Under the pieces are notes generated by a model. The model saw nothing but the letters and a program-made list of their open reading frames with translations. It was not told the DNA's origin and did no database searches. 64,000 nucleotides of DNA from Saccharomyces uvarum (taxonomy: Eukaryota; Ascomycota; Saccharomycetes; Saccharomycetales; Saccharomycetaceae), in NCBI GenBank assembly GCA_947243795.1, contig OX365942.1, forward strand, positions 186,001 to 250,000, written 5' to 3'. Every line of letters starts with the position of its first letter. The stretch's first letter is position 1. Both the position numbers and the translations under genes were made by a program. This document shows, in pieces, positions 1-9,949 of this stretch.

Positions 1-518
1 AGCCTTTGGACGTCTTCTTGGCAGCATCCAACTTGGCCAGAGCCAATGGTGTCGGTAGAATCGATATCGTCGAAGATCGTTACATCAACTTGAAATCCAG
101 AGGTTGTTACGAACAAGCCCCATTGACCGTTTTGAGAAGAGCCCACGTTGACTTAGAAGGTTTGACCTTGGACAGAGAAGTTCGTCAATTGAGAGACTCG
201 TTCGTCACACCAAACTACTCTAGGTTGATATATAACGGTTCCTACTTCACCCCAGAATGTGAATACATCAGATCCATGATCCAACCTTCCCAAAATAGTG
301 TCAACGGTACCGTTAGAGTCAGACTATATAAGGGTAGCGTCAGCATCTTGGGTAGATCTACCAAGACTGAAAAGTTGTACGACCCAACTGAATCATCCAT
401 GGATGAATTGACCGGGTTCTTGCCTACTGACACCACTGGTTTCATCGCCATTCAAGCCATCAGAATTAAGAAGTTCGGTGAGGCCAAAAAAACTAGAGGT
501 GAAGAATTGACTTTGTAA
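1..518 (+). CDS. ARG1: Argininosuccinate synthase, 3' part (window starts inside gene)
   Basis: ATP-dependent joining of citrulline and aspartate to argininosuccinate, a late step of cytosolic arginine synthesis. Only the C-terminal ~172 residues are present; the first whole codon starts at base 3. The tail from DVFLAASNLARANG through the GEELTL terminus matches the yeast enzyme almost residue for residue as I remember it, including the segment RGCYEQAPLT typical of the family's C-terminal domain. Codon use is strongly biased (TTG Leu, AGA Arg, GGT Gly), as expected for an abundant enzyme. It lies upstream of and parallel to the dipeptidyl-peptidase III gene, as in S. cerevisiae chromosome XV. 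Promoter and N-terminal nucleotide-binding half lie outside the window. Confidence 0.95.
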   Translation, partial: PLDVFLAASNLARANGVGRIDIVEDRYINLKSRGCYEQAPLTVLRRAHVDLEGLTLDREVRQLRDSFVTPNYSRLIYNGSYFTPECEYIRSMIQPSQNSVNGTVRVRLYKGSVSILGRSTKTEKLYDPTESSMDELTGFLPTDTTGFIAIQAIRIKKFGEAKKTRGEELTL

Positions 519-805
519 GCCAAGTAGCTCTCTACCTCAAAAACCAAACTCTCCGCACTCTCTTATAGTGTAAGTACATATGTAGACGTATGTATATTTA
601 TAAATATAAATACTATAGAATAATATAGTAAATGGATAAAAATACCAAAAAAAATAATGTCGTTTTTGAATAAAATTTAGTGGTACTTTCACGTAGCCGA
701 AATTTCAATCAAAATTGCGAGAGAAAAAATCAGGGCAGAAAAAAAGGAAGGCTATTCTCATTGAAGAGGAGAAAGCAGATAACAGCATTGTCACCGCCGC
801 CCAAG

Positions 806-2938
806 ATGAATCAGTATTTCGCAGATCATGATGCTCCTTTTAGTATGCTTTCTGTAAAAACAGAATATTTCCGTCAATTGACTGATAAAGAGCAAAAATA
901 TGCCCATTTCATGTCAAAGGCTTCCCACGCAGGTTCAAGGGTGGTGATGAGACAAGTTTCTCACGAGACCGAACCAATCTTTGACCTTATTCTTGCTATT
1001 CACGCAAACCTAAATGGTCAGTACCCAGTGGACGATACTACTCAAAAGCAGCAAACGGACTTCTATCTAGAATACGTATCTCAATTTTTATCCAATTTGG
1101 GTAATTACAAATCCTTTGGTGACAGTAAATTCATTCCTCGTTGTGAAGTGGGATTCTTCCAAAAACTGTTGAAGTTGGCAAAGATCGACCCTTCTTCGTC
1201 TCCGTTGACCTTGTCCCCCACTGACGTCAACCATAACTTCACATCTCATCAACTTTTCTCCTCCATCAATGAGTTGGTTGAGGTTGGTGTCTACCACGTG
1301 GACGAAAAGGCTGCTCTCTTGGGGTTTCCCTCTCAAGGTTATACTTCAGCATACTATCTGGGTCAACCTGTAACACCTGAAGATATGGCTCTCTTAAAAG
1401 AGCAACTATTCGCTGAACTCGCCATCTTGCCTGAGAATACAAGAATCAAAAAAATTGATGATCAAGCTTTTCAAATCTGGGTTACTTCTGAGAATGTTAA
1501 GAATGAAATATTAGAGACTTATCCTCATGGGCAGATCATACTACTCAATAACACAACCAAAGTCGAATTCATATTTGGTGACCACTCACGTGAGATGCAT
1601 TTGGTAGCTTCGTACCTAAAGAAGGCTCAAAATTACGCAGCCAATGATACTCAAAAAGCGATGCTCAAGGAATACATCGACCATTTCGTCACTGGCTCAT
1701 CGCACGCTCATAAAGAAGCACAAAAACTATGGGTGAAGGATATCTCTCCCATCATCGAAACAAACATTGGGTTCATCGAAACATACAGAGAACCTTCTGG
1801 TATAATCGGGGAATTTGAATCATTGGTCGCTATTCAGAACAAAGAACGTACCGCCAAGTTTTCTAGTTTGGTTAACAACGCTGAAGAATTTATTTCGTTA
1901 TTACCGTGGTCTGAAGATTATGAAAAGCCAAACTTTAACCCGCCAGATTTCACTTCCTTAGAAGTCTTAACATTCACGGGGTCAGGAATACCAGCAGGTA
2001 TCAATATCCCAAATTATGACGACGTCAGATTGAAGATTGGGTTCAAGAATGTTTCTTTAGGAAATATCTTGAGCGCGGCTGCCAAAAGCTCATCGAAGCA
2101 CCCACCGAGTTTCATTTCCCAAGAAGATCGTTTAATTTTTGAACAGTATCAGAGTGATTCCTTTGAAGTTCAAGTAGGAATCCACGAATTATTAGGCCAC
2201 GGTTCAGGGAAACTATTGACCGAATTTACAGATGGGTTTAACTTTGATAAGGACCATCCACCTTTGGGTTTGGACGGGAATCCCGTAAAGACGTACTACA
2301 AGTTGGGTGAAACTTGGGGCTCAAAATTTGGACAATTAGCGGGTCCATTTGAAGAATGTCGTGCCGAAGTAATCGCCATGTATTTGATTACTAATAGGAA
2401 GATTCTGGATATCTTTGGTTTTCATGATGAGGAATCTCAGGATAATGTGGTCTATGCTGGGTATTTACAAATGGCCCGTGCAGGTCTATTGGCACTAGAA
2501 TATTGGAACCCAAAAACCGGCAAATGGGGGCAGCCACACATGCAAGCGAGATACTCTATCATGAAAACATTCATGAAGCATTGTAAAGACAATAATTTCC
2601 TAAAGTTAGAGATTAACGACGCGATGGATGATTTCACCATCAAGTTGGATAAAACCCTCATCAAGACTGCTGGTCTTGATTGTGTAAAGGAGTACTTACA
2701 ACATTTACATGTTTACAAATGCTCAGGTGACGTGGAACAAGGTAGCAAGTATTTTACCGATAGATCAACGGTGACACCAGATTTGGCCTCTTTGAGAGAC
2801 ATTGTCGTATCCAAGAGATTGCCAAGAAGACAATTCATTCAAGCAAATTCACACATCAATGACGAGAAAGTTTCTTTGGTAGAATACGAAGAAACTCCGC
2901 AAGGCATGTTACAATCCTTCCTTGACAGAGAACTGTAA
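806..2938 (+). CDS. YOL057W: Dipeptidyl-peptidase III (YOL057W)
   Basis: Zinc metallopeptidase of family M49 that removes dipeptides from the N-terminus of peptides; cytosolic. The protein is 710 residues, the usual length for yeast DPP III. The zinc motif HELLGH lies at residues 460-465 and the third ligand region EECRAE at about 516-521, so the active site looks intact. The frame stays open upstream to base 680, but only from a GTG codon; the first ATG at 806 gives [11 protein letters not shown], matching the S. cerevisiae N-terminus, so I chose it. It follows ARG1 in the same orientation with a 287-base gap that holds the AT-rich ARG1 3' end. Confidence 0.95.
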   Translation: MNQYFADHDAPFSMLSVKTEYFRQLTDKEQKYAHFMSKASHAGSRVVMRQVSHETEPIFDLILAIHANLNGQYPVDDTTQKQQTDFYLEYVSQFLSNLGNYKSFGDSKFIPRCEVGFFQKLLKLAKIDPSSSPLTLSPTDVNHNFTSHQLFSSINELVEVGVYHVDEKAALLGFPSQGYTSAYYLGQPVTPEDMALLKEQLFAELAILPENTRIKKIDDQAFQIWVTSENVKNEILETYPHGQIILLNNTTKVEFIFGDHSREMHLVASYLKKAQNYAANDTQKAMLKEYIDHFVTGSSHAHKEAQKLWVKDISPIIETNIGFIETYREPSGIIGEFESLVAIQNKERTAKFSSLVNNAEEFISLLPWSEDYEKPNFNPPDFTSLEVLTFTGSGIPAGINIPNYDDVRLKIGFKNVSLGNILSAAAKSSSKHPPSFISQEDRLIFEQYQSDSFEVQVGIHELLGHGSGKLLTEFTDGFNFDKDHPPLGLDGNPVKTYYKLGETWGSKFGQLAGPFEECRAEVIAMYLITNRKILDIFGFHDEESQDNVVYAGYLQMARAGLLALEYWNPKTGKWGQPHMQARYSIMKTFMKHCKDNNFLKLEINDAMDDFTIKLDKTLIKTAGLDCVKEYLQHLHVYKCSGDVEQGSKYFTDRSTVTPDLASLRDIVVSKRLPRRQFIQANSHINDEKVSLVEYEETPQGMLQSFLDREL

Positions 2939-3302
2939 TGTCATTTTAACAGCCGAAGTCAGAAGAAGCAATTGTTACGTATTGCTTCGCCAAAGCTATT
3001 TAATTGTATAAATAACAAAAATCGTATGAACGTAAAGGGACTAGTCTACACCTATTGCTAATCAAATCTGCTTTCTTTATTAGTTTCTTCTTTTCTTCTT
3101 TGTTTTTTATTTTTTTTTTTATTTTAGAATGGATTATGAAATGATCGATAACGATGCCGAAATGCCATCGAAAAGTTTAATAGAACAATACAAGTACTGC
3201 TATAAATAACAAAGGAAGAAAGTGTACAATTGAGCAGTTTACCAAAACACCATCCTGAGGGAACTAAGAGAACTTAGATACTATTACTAACCGTACGAAA
3301 AT
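2939..3302. other. Intergenic, YOL057W to GPM3
   Basis: Holds the YOL057W 3' end, a T-rich tract around 3070-3125 (a likely promoter element for GPM3) and one short ORF reported separately at 3129-3209. I see no RNA gene or repeat. Confidence 0.6.
3129..3209 (+). CDS. Short ORF (26 codons) in GPM3 leader; unrecognised
   Basis: ATG-started frame of 26 codons beginning MDYEMIDNDAEMPSK and ending TAA, 93 bases before the GPM3 ATG. It could be an upstream ORF in the GPM3 leader, a relic, or chance. Its composition (acidic N-terminal half) is not obviously random, but I recognise no family. Low confidence. Confidence 0.15.
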   Translation: MDYEMIDNDAEMPSKSLIEQYKYCYK

Positions 3303-4214
3303 ATGACTGTTGGCGACACTTTCAAACTATTTATTTTAAGACATGGTCAAAGCGAATTGAACTCAGAGAATATATTCTGTGGATGGATAGATGCCAAACT
3401 AACAGAAAAAGGCAAATCTCAGGCTCGCCACTCTGCAAAATTGATAAAGCAGTATAGCGACACAAATAACATCACTTTGCCTCAAATTGGTTATACTTCA
3501 AGATTGGTCCGAACTGAGCAGACTATGGACGTCCTTCTCGAAGAATTAGAATTAGGACACCATAACCGCATAATTACTACAGATACAGACATTAGTGAAG
3601 AACTACATGATATAGGTTTGCGAGGACAGATACCTGTGTTCCAAACTTGGAGATTGAATGAGCGCCATTATGGTTCATGGCAAGGACAAAGAAAGCCAAA
3701 AGTCTTAAAAGAATACGGCAAGGAAAAGTATATGTATATCAGAAGGGACTACGATGGGAAGCCACCTAAAGTCGATTTAAACTTGGAAATGGTTCAAGAG
3801 GAGAATGATCAAGGTTCCTCCACAGGCTATGACTTTAAGGAGCCTAATAGACGCTTAAAATATGTCTCGGAAGAAATTGCTAATGAACTCTTACCTGAAA
3901 GTGAATCTCTTTGTGAGGTGGTCACTAGATTGAGACCCTTCTTGAATGATGCTATATTATCTATTGCTAGAAAAAACCACCAGGAATCATGTGTTATAGT
4001 GGGACATGGTAGTTCTGTCAGATCATTGTTAAAGATCTTAGAAGGCGTCTCTGACAAAGACATCAAAGATGTCGATATCCCTAATGGTATTCCGCTAGTT
4101 ATAGAGCTAGATAGGAGAAATTTCAAATTTGTGAGAAAATTCTATCTGGATCCGGAATCAGCTAAAGTTAATGCACAAATGGTTCGTGATGAGGGTTTCG
4201 AAAAAAACTCATGA
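3303..4214 (+). CDS. GPM3: Phosphoglycerate mutase homologue
   Basis: Histidine phosphatase superfamily protein related to 2,3-bisphosphoglycerate-dependent phosphoglycerate mutase. The N-terminal RHG motif (residues 13-15, catalytic His14, in LRHGQSELN) and the C-terminal GHG motif (His235, in VGHGSSVRS) are both present, so the active-site core looks intact. The length of 303 residues equals the S. cerevisiae homologue and exceeds Gpm1 (~247) because of inserted segments in the middle (around residues 140-180). In S. cerevisiae this paralogue (with GPM2) is considered to contribute little or nothing to glycolysis. It is convergent with THI20, stops 223 bases apart. Start chosen as the first ATG. 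Confidence 0.93.
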   Translation: MTVGDTFKLFILRHGQSELNSENIFCGWIDAKLTEKGKSQARHSAKLIKQYSDTNNITLPQIGYTSRLVRTEQTMDVLLEELELGHHNRIITTDTDISEELHDIGLRGQIPVFQTWRLNERHYGSWQGQRKPKVLKEYGKEKYMYIRRDYDGKPPKVDLNLEMVQEENDQGSSTGYDFKEPNRRLKYVSEEIANELLPESESLCEVVTRLRPFLNDAILSIARKNHQESCVIVGHGSSVRSLLKILEGVSDKDIKDVDIPNGIPLVIELDRRNFKFVRKFYLDPESAKVNAQMVRDEGFEKNS

Positions 4215-4437
4215 AGAAATGTTTAGTGTATTGTGCTACTTTGATTTTAATGGTTTCCTTTTTTTATTGATAGAATGATGTGTGATGAAGACGGCTAAAT
4301 AAATGTATTTAGGTTTGAAAAGAAGTTTTGTTTTATAGATTGCTAACGAGGTATTCTTTTACGTAATTTTTTTTATTTGTTTTTTATAATTTGTTATATA
4401 AAATATATTTATCTTGTTGTATAAGTCATTCTGTCTA

Positions 4438-6093
4438 TCATTCGTATTCTAGGGCGGCGGTCCAGAAATTAGTTTCCAACTCACAAACTTCGCCATAAAT
4501 TGTCACCAAAACATCAAGGCTTTCTGGAGGGTATGTTTCCAAGATGTGGTTTAGAAGCTGTTCACCTTCGGTCATGGCAGCACGGTACCATGGAGAGCTG
4601 TAGGTTTCACACCACTTGTAGTAAGCAGAGCCCTCGGCTGCAGTGACTCTACCCTTCATCTTGGTCAAAGCATAACCATAACCCATTAAACAAGGAGTCA
4701 AGGCAGCAACTAACTCCTGCCAGTTACCTCTTCTGGAAACATCATTGAAGTAACGAGAGTAAGCTCTTAATGCTGGTCCTCTAGAAATGTTTTGGAAGTA
4801 TGATTGGTCTGGCACTCCAAATTCTTCTGTTAGTCTCTTTTCATGCTCGCCCATTTCATTACGGACACTTGCAACAATGGATAGCTCCTTCTCTATATCT
4901 TCTAGACATGGTGCTTTACTACCTGCGATACAGTGAACTCTAGCGTAATCAACCAAGTATGCATAATCTTGTTCAATAAAGAACCTGAACTTCTTACGAT
5001 CTAATGTACCGTTAGCCACCTTTTTGACAAATTCGTGGTTTACGTATGTGTCCCAGTGTGGCTTAACTTTAGGGTGATTAATCAAGTATTCAAAGAAATT
5101 CCCACCTGGAATTTTGTCAGCAGCACTTGTAATTTGCTTTTTAGGTAAGACATCTAGTGCAGTAAAGCATTCATCGCTAATCATTTTTTCTAGTGGGATT
5201 TCTACAGCATAGACATGATTTATGGGGCCATTATCCTTGATCCGTGGGTTGGTGACATCACAGCCAATGGCCACGGCATTTTGGACGTATTCAACACCAC
5301 CGTAAACAGATTGAGGAAGAGAATAACCACGAGCTAGATTAGATGCAATGGCAGAAGCAAGAGTGCATCCGGTACCATGGGTGTGTGTGGTATTGACGAA
5401 ATTGCCCTTAAAAACGATAAACTTTTGTTCGGCACCTAAGTAAAGAACATCTGTAATGTACTTTTCACCTTCGTCACTCCATGGAATATGGCCACCTTTC
5501 ACTAGGATATTGGCACATTTGGTAATTTTGGCAAGCTCTCTACCTATTTCAAAAATATCTTGCAGTTTGGTAATTTTTCTTTCTTCGCCTAATAGTTTGA
5601 AACATTCAGGAATATTAGGAGTCAAAACTTCTGCAAAAGGAGCAATTTTGTCCCTAATCAAAGTGACTACATCCTCGCCAGCTAATAAAGAACCGGCAGT
5701 GGCAACAAAGACTGGATCGACCACCAATTTAGGTCTATTTTCACCAAGTTGTAACAACTTTTCGTGTAGAACCTCAATAGCAGGTACGGTAAGCATACCG
5801 GTCTTGATAACATCACATTTCATGTCTTGTAAATTGGTTTCCAAGATTTGAGATAAGATTTCCTTTGGTGTGTTGTGAATACTGTAGACTTTTGCTGGAG
5901 TTTGAACATTTACAGCAGTCACACATGTCATGGCGTAACATCTGTTCGCTGTGATAGTTTTTACATCAGCTTCCAGACCGGCACCACCACTGGGATCAGT
6001 TCCAGCGATGGATAATACGACTGGCAATTTTTCATTGCTGGACAAAGTAAGATATGGTGGGGGAGTGTTGATGCTAACCGAAGCGTAGGTCAT
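4438..6093 (-). CDS. THI20: HMP/HMP-P kinase fused to thiaminase II domain
   Basis: Bifunctional thiamine-pathway protein. The N-terminal half (about residues 25-300) is a ThiD-type ribokinase-fold kinase that phosphorylates hydroxymethylpyrimidine and its monophosphate: GTDPSGGAG at 31-39, and HGTGCTLASAIASN near residue 240 forming the anion hole with the catalytic Cys region. The C-terminal half (about 330-551) is a TenA-type thiaminase II, with the conserved DYAYL, RALRAYSRYF-type helix and the WCETYSS motif, used in salvage of thiamine breakdown products. The 551-residue length equals S. cerevisiae Thi20. Residue divergence from S. cerevisiae is noticeable (my estimate near 18%), one reason to think this is another species. 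It lies upstream of a tRNA/LTR cluster, which is its promoter side. Confidence 0.95.
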   Translation of the reverse strand: MTYASVSINTPPPYLTLSSNEKLPVVLSIAGTDPSGGAGLEADVKTITANRCYAMTCVTAVNVQTPAKVYSIHNTPKEILSQILETNLQDMKCDVIKTGMLTVPAIEVLHEKLLQLGENRPKLVVDPVFVATAGSLLAGEDVVTLIRDKIAPFAEVLTPNIPECFKLLGEERKITKLQDIFEIGRELAKITKCANILVKGGHIPWSDEGEKYITDVLYLGAEQKFIVFKGNFVNTTHTHGTGCTLASAIASNLARGYSLPQSVYGGVEYVQNAVAIGCDVTNPRIKDNGPINHVYAVEIPLEKMISDECFTALDVLPKKQITSAADKIPGGNFFEYLINHPKVKPHWDTYVNHEFVKKVANGTLDRKKFRFFIEQDYAYLVDYARVHCIAGSKAPCLEDIEKELSIVASVRNEMGEHEKRLTEEFGVPDQSYFQNISRGPALRAYSRYFNDVSRRGNWQELVAALTPCLMGYGYALTKMKGRVTAAEGSAYYKWCETYSSPWYRAAMTEGEQLLNHILETYPPESLDVLVTIYGEVCELETNFWTAALEYE

Positions 6094-6682
6094 TGTAAAA
6101 CGTGAGAGATCGCCCTTATATATTTATCTATTGGGACGTGTAAAAGCTACAGAAGGAAAATAACTACTACAGGCTATTATTTTTGCTTCGTCTTTTGTAT
6201 GTTTCGTCTCTGTGGCTTAAATAATGGCATTTTTTCAAGTTAGCTGACATAGTTCTAAGGGTTTCCTGTTACTGGGGGACATTGAGCTATAAGAAAATAG
6301 ACGCTATACAGATACATGTCACTAAGGAAGACCGGAGTGCTGCGCATGGAAAGGCAACACTTTCGGTAGCTGCCAAGAATGAATGTGATCTCGTGTGCAG
6401 TTTCATGTGGCCCAACGGCGCAGTTTTGCTCTCTTCATATATGCAGGTAAGGGAAGGTAAGGCGATTCTGCTTACTAGTAGGTAAAACTCAACCAAAAAG
6501 AATGATTGGAAGCAGATAAAAACAATAGGGCATAACTGGATATGTGTAAAAGAAGAAAAAAGTCTAATTTTCATTGTTCCTATTGTCAGCTATAGCAGAG
6601 AATATATAAATAAAAAAAATAGCTTGCAAGCAATCCAATTCACAAATGAGGACTTACAATGCAACTAAGTTAAAAAAACAAA
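6094..6682. other. Intergenic, THI20 promoter to tRNA-Gly
   Basis: THI20 promoter side: an AT-rich stretch at 6115-6130 reads as a TATA-like element on the minus strand. A 67-codon frame at 6282-6485 starts only from TTG and resembles nothing. No further feature seen. Confidence 0.5.
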
Positions 6683-6753
6683 TGCGCAAGCCCGGAATCG
6701 AACCGGGGGCCCAACGATGGCAACGTTGGATTTTACCACTAAACCACTTGCGC
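6683..6753 (-). tRNA. tG(GCC): tRNA-Gly(GCC)
   Basis: 71-base tRNA gene on the minus strand. Read from 6753 downwards it begins GCGCAAGTGGTTTAGTGG and ends GGCTTGCGCA. Acceptor GCGCAAG pairs with CTTGCGC; the anticodon loop TTGCCAT carries GCC; the T arm has GGTTCGATTCC (B box). A T-rich Pol III terminator follows just below 6683. No intron. Its sequence is identical to the second tRNA-Gly at 62961-63031. Confidence 0.97.
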
Positions 6754-7329
6754 TTTTTCTTAAAAACCAATGATTACCATGTTGTATTGTAAAATAGTAC
6801 CTTTGGCTACTTTGGCTGTTACACCATGAGTCATATCCATAGCTCAATAGGCATGTTAATCTAGTTGATATTATGCGCCTTTCGTGGTAAGCATAAACCG
6901 CGTATTTTTTTTATTACCTTTTTTTCGTTATTGTTTTTTCCACTCCAAAAGAACATAATTAGTTGTAAATATAAATAAAGAGCTTTTAAAAGCACGTGTT
7001 ATAAATGATAAATAAATATTGCTTCTTTGATCTTATCTCACAATTTAACCAAGATTATCATGCAACATGTGGCCCCAGTTGTTTTTTACTGTGTTAACTT
7101 GTAGAATTACTGAAGCTACCTCTTCGCCTTGTTGCAGTTTCTGCAGATTTTGCATCCGTGAACATTTGTAACGACTGTTCTGCCGACAAGTCTAAAATAG
7201 TGCTCTTGGCTAACCGTTTGAGTAAATAAGCTGATCCGTACAACTAGATTTATTTTAACAGTGGTACAGAAATATTTTCAATTGACCACGCACACTCTTT
7301 GGTTCAATCTATTGACCTGTAAATTTGGA
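6754..7329. other. Intergenic, tRNA-Gly flank; nothing certain
   Basis: AT-rich sequence upstream of the minus-strand tRNA-Gly. No ORF of substance and no clear repeat match by eye; the distal end runs into an old delta LTR piece. Very old LTR debris is possible but I cannot show it. Confidence 0.4.
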
Positions 7330-7475
7330 TGATAAATTTTGGAATTCCACATTTATTCAATGTTATAATTTTACGTATACTAGATATCCTCCACATGTAT
7401 TTAGGAATCCACGAAAGGGAATCTGCAATCTTGCATAATATTATAAATGATTCTGTTCCTCTTTTTATATGTTAT
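7330..7475 (-). mobile_element. Old delta (Ty1/Ty2-type) LTR, 3' part
   Basis: Fossil piece of a delta LTR in minus orientation. The segment around 7378-7470 follows the same order of words as the better-preserved copy just downstream (the GGAATCC and GGGAATCTGCAAT region, then the TATATGTTA region) but is clearly more diverged. It ends exactly where the whole LTR begins at 7476. Its outer edge near 7330 is approximate. Broken and old. Confidence 0.65.
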
Positions 7476-7807
7476 TGAGATAAGTGTGGATTTTGATGTA
7501 ATTGTTGGGATTCCATTTTTTATAAGGCAATAATATTAGGTATGTAGATATACTAGAAGTTCTCCTCAGGGATTTAGGAATCCATAAAAGGGAATCTGCA
7601 ATTCTACACAATTCTATAGATATTATTATCATCGTTTTATATGTTATCATTCATTGATCCTACTACATTATCAATCCTTGCGTTTCAGCTTCCACTAATT
7701 TCGATGACTATTTCTCATCATTTGCGTCATCTTCTAACACTGTATATGATAATATACTAGTAACGTAAATACTAGTTAGTAGATGATAGTTGATTTATAT
7801 TACAACA
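7476..7807 (-). mobile_element. Solo delta LTR (Ty1/Ty2 family), looks whole
   Basis: 332-base solo LTR in minus orientation, with TG...CA ends (TGTTG start at 7807, ...TCTCA-type end at 7476). It contains the recognisable delta words for the 5' end (ATCAACTATCATCTACTAACTAG on the minus strand, shortened here) and the GGAATCCCAACAATTACATC region near the 3' end. It is close to the Ty1/Ty2 consensus as I remember it, so relatively young. No internal Ty coding sequence is present: it is the product of LTR-LTR recombination. I see no clean 5-base target duplication. Confidence 0.9.
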
Positions 7808-7944
7808 ATATCAATCCTTGCGCTTCAGCTTCCATTAATTTCGATGACAGTTTGAATCTTAATTTACTGGTCTTGTAATTTTGTCTTCTTGTAATACCGT
7901 ATATAATAGTAACAGATGGACGATAGTTGATTCTTGTTCCAACA
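7808..7944 (-). mobile_element. Old delta LTR, 5' part
   Basis: Second fossil piece in minus orientation, running from the ATCAATCCTTGCG region to a CCAACA end at 7944 (LTR 5' end). It is more diverged than the neighbouring whole LTR. With the piece at 7330-7475 it probably forms one older delta LTR that the younger one entered, with some sequence lost at the junction. Broken and old. Confidence 0.75.
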
Positions 7945-8043
7945 GGATCGAATATGTTCTTACAAGAATAACTGTTTGTTCTCACCGAATCCTTTCCAGG
8001 GAAACCTGCGTTTTATTCTTAATATTTGTGTATTGTTTCATTA

Positions 8044-8331
8044 TGACGCAGATAACTGGTAATTAGTGAAGATAAGGTTAAGGATCTATAAATTGACTAG
8101 AAATTAACATCTAAGGAGATGAGTTATACCTGGTAACTCATTATCAATGTTCTGAAGGATGTCTGTACCATTGGGTTACATGTCACTAATCAGTGTGTGT
8201 TTTATACCCTATATATTTTAGAAGGAACTGCTTAATTATGATTATTACTACATACTAAATTATTTATCAGTATAAGAGGGAATCACTTATCTCTTAATTA
8301 CTACTTCCTAAAAAAAAACTAACTATCAACA
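8044..8331 (-). mobile_element. Solo LTR, unassigned family (copy C)
   Basis: Minus-orientation LTR-like fossil beginning TGTTGATAG at 8331 and ending in CA near 8044. Its reverse complement shares a long colinear similarity with the copies at 62503-62746 and 63157-63360: the GTATAAAA box, then CTGATT, ACCCAATGG, CAGACAT, TTCAGAACAT, AGGTATAACTCAT. It does not match the delta or sigma LTR sequences I remember, nor my memory of tau, so I leave the family open (a Ty4/Tsu4 relative is possible). The most diverged and longest of the three, so probably the oldest. No coding part. Confidence 0.7.
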
Positions 8332-8447
8332 CCTTGGGACCAGCATAGCTAGTAAATAAAATGAGAAGTAAATAATTTGACAAGTAAACATCTGCTGTAG
8401 AATAATTGAACTACTGATTAAATTTCCAAGGATCGCATCTAATTAGA

Positions 8448-8521
8448 GACTCCATGGCCAAGTTGGTTAAGGCGTGCGACTGTTAATCGCAAGATCGTGA
8501 GTTCAACCCTCACTGGGGTCG
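8448..8521 (+). tRNA. tN(GUU): tRNA-Asn(GTT)
   Basis: 74-base tRNA gene: starts GACTCCATGGCCAAG, ends CTGGGGTCG. Acceptor GACTCCA pairs with TGGGGTC (one G-T pair); the anticodon loop CTGTTAA carries GTT; the T arm has GAGTTCAACCCTC. A T6 Pol III terminator follows at 8524-8530. No intron. An LTR of the unassigned family ends 116 bases upstream, the usual Ty insertion zone for tRNA genes. Confidence 0.97.
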
Positions 8522-8725
8522 TAATTTTTTGTGCTGAGTTTTCTTTTCGGTCTTTTCACGCTATGGCGTTTTATTTTTAAGTTCACTAAAAATTTAGATG
8601 AGCTCTCTTCCGACAATTATGACAATAATAAAACAATCCTTATTTTTGCTTTCTACTTGTCCAGAAAGCCTGCACCCTGTTAATTCTAAAAATTCACACA
8701 ATCACACAGTATCCTACCAGTGAAA

Positions 8726-9949
8726 ATGGGTGACGAATTACACAACCGTTTACTTCATCAAAGTAATAACACGAAAGATGAAGTCCTTTATAAGATAATA
8801 GAATCCCTAATTTGCTCTATCTGCCATGATTATATGTTTGTACCGATGATGACACCTTGCGGTCACAATTATTGTTATGGGTGTTTAAACACCTGGTTTT
8901 CCAGCAACACTCAGAAAGAATTAGCCTGTCCACAGTGTAGATCAGATATTATAACTATTCCCGCTTTGAATACTACATTACAACAATATTTATCATTTAT
9001 ACTGGATAGGTTGGGCGGCGAAGAAGACGATTCCTTTCAGAAACTATTAACGACTAAAATTAAGGAGGAAAATGATTATAAGCTTAATAAGGAAAAGGAC
9101 ACATTATTCGAAGGAGTATTTAAGAATAGTGCGTTAGCGGTGGCTGACGATTCTGATGATGGTATCACGCGTTGTAGTAACTGTCATTGGGAATTAGACC
9201 CAGATGAAGTAGAAGACGGGAATGTCTGCCCTCATTGCAATGCCAGAATAAGGAATTATGCGGGCGGCAATGACGAATTCGATGAGGAAGAATATAGTGA
9301 AGGAGAATTGAATGAGATCAGAGAGAGCATGCGTAGACGTAGAGAGAACCGACCTGCATCTGTGGATCCCTTTGCTAATAGAGATGATGTGAGTTCAGAA
9401 GAAGATAGCAGCAGTGATGATGAGCCAATGCGAGAACACATCCCACAAGGCCGTTGGGCCAGCTCACACAATCGTAGTATCGCAGTAGATGCAGTGGACG
9501 ATGATGACGATGATGAAGAACGGGAAGAAGAAGAAGAAGAGGAGATGGATTCCGATATGAAAGATTTCATAGAGGATGATGAGGATGAAGATGAAGACGG
9601 TAGTAGGAGAGAACTGGTATTATCCGCGCTCAATAACGGACATGTGATTATTACTGATGATGAGGAAGAAGATGCCCAAGGACAAGCTCCTGCGGAAGAG
9701 GAGGATCATGACAGCGATTTTTATGAGCACAATGATGAAGGGTTTGTAAGCGGTGACAGTCTTGATGAAAGTCAGAAACAACCCGCAGACGTGGATTCGA
9801 ATTCAGACTCCGAGGATCGTTCTATTTCTTACCCTAGTTCGAATGAAGTTGATGAACAAGATGAACGTGATGTCGAAGAACTGGATGACCCGCAACCGAA
9901 AAGACAAAAGCGATTCCGTGTTGTTCTAGGAGACAGTGACGATGAGTGA
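8726..9949 (+). CDS. PSH1: RING E3 ubiquitin ligase for centromeric histone Cse4
   Basis: In S. cerevisiae Psh1 ubiquitinates mislocalised CENP-A (Cse4) and keeps it at centromeres. The protein is 407 residues from ATG 8726; an in-frame GTG two codons earlier is ignored. A C3HC4 RING is complete near the N-terminus: Cys30, Cys33, Cys45, His47, Cys50, Cys53, Cys68, Cys71. A second Cys4 cluster (CSNCHWELD...CPHC) lies around residues 150-172. The C-terminal half is extremely acidic (runs of Asp/Glu, about 220-320), ending in VVLGDSDDE as in S. cerevisiae. The acidic part is likely disordered and changes length between species. Confidence 0.95.
   Translation: MGDELHNRLLHQSNNTKDEVLYKIIESLICSICHDYMFVPMMTPCGHNYCYGCLNTWFSSNTQKELACPQCRSDIITIPALNTTLQQYLSFILDRLGGEEDDSFQKLLTTKIKEENDYKLNKEKDTLFEGVFKNSALAVADDSDDGITRCSNCHWELDPDEVEDGNVCPHCNARIRNYAGGNDEFDEEEYSEGELNEIRESMRRRRENRPASVDPFANRDDVSSEEDSSSDDEPMREHIPQGRWASSHNRSIAVDAVDDDDDDEEREEEEEEEMDSDMKDFIEDDEDEDEDGSRRELVLSALNNGHVIITDDEEEDAQGQAPAEEEDHDSDFYEHNDEGFVSGDSLDESQKQPADVDSNSDSEDRSISYPSSNEVDEQDERDVEELDDPQPKRQKRFRVVLGDSDDE

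Noticed and set aside
680-805. N-terminal extension of the dipeptidyl-peptidase III gene
   Set aside because: Opens only from GTG and is not part of the known family; ATG 806 fits.
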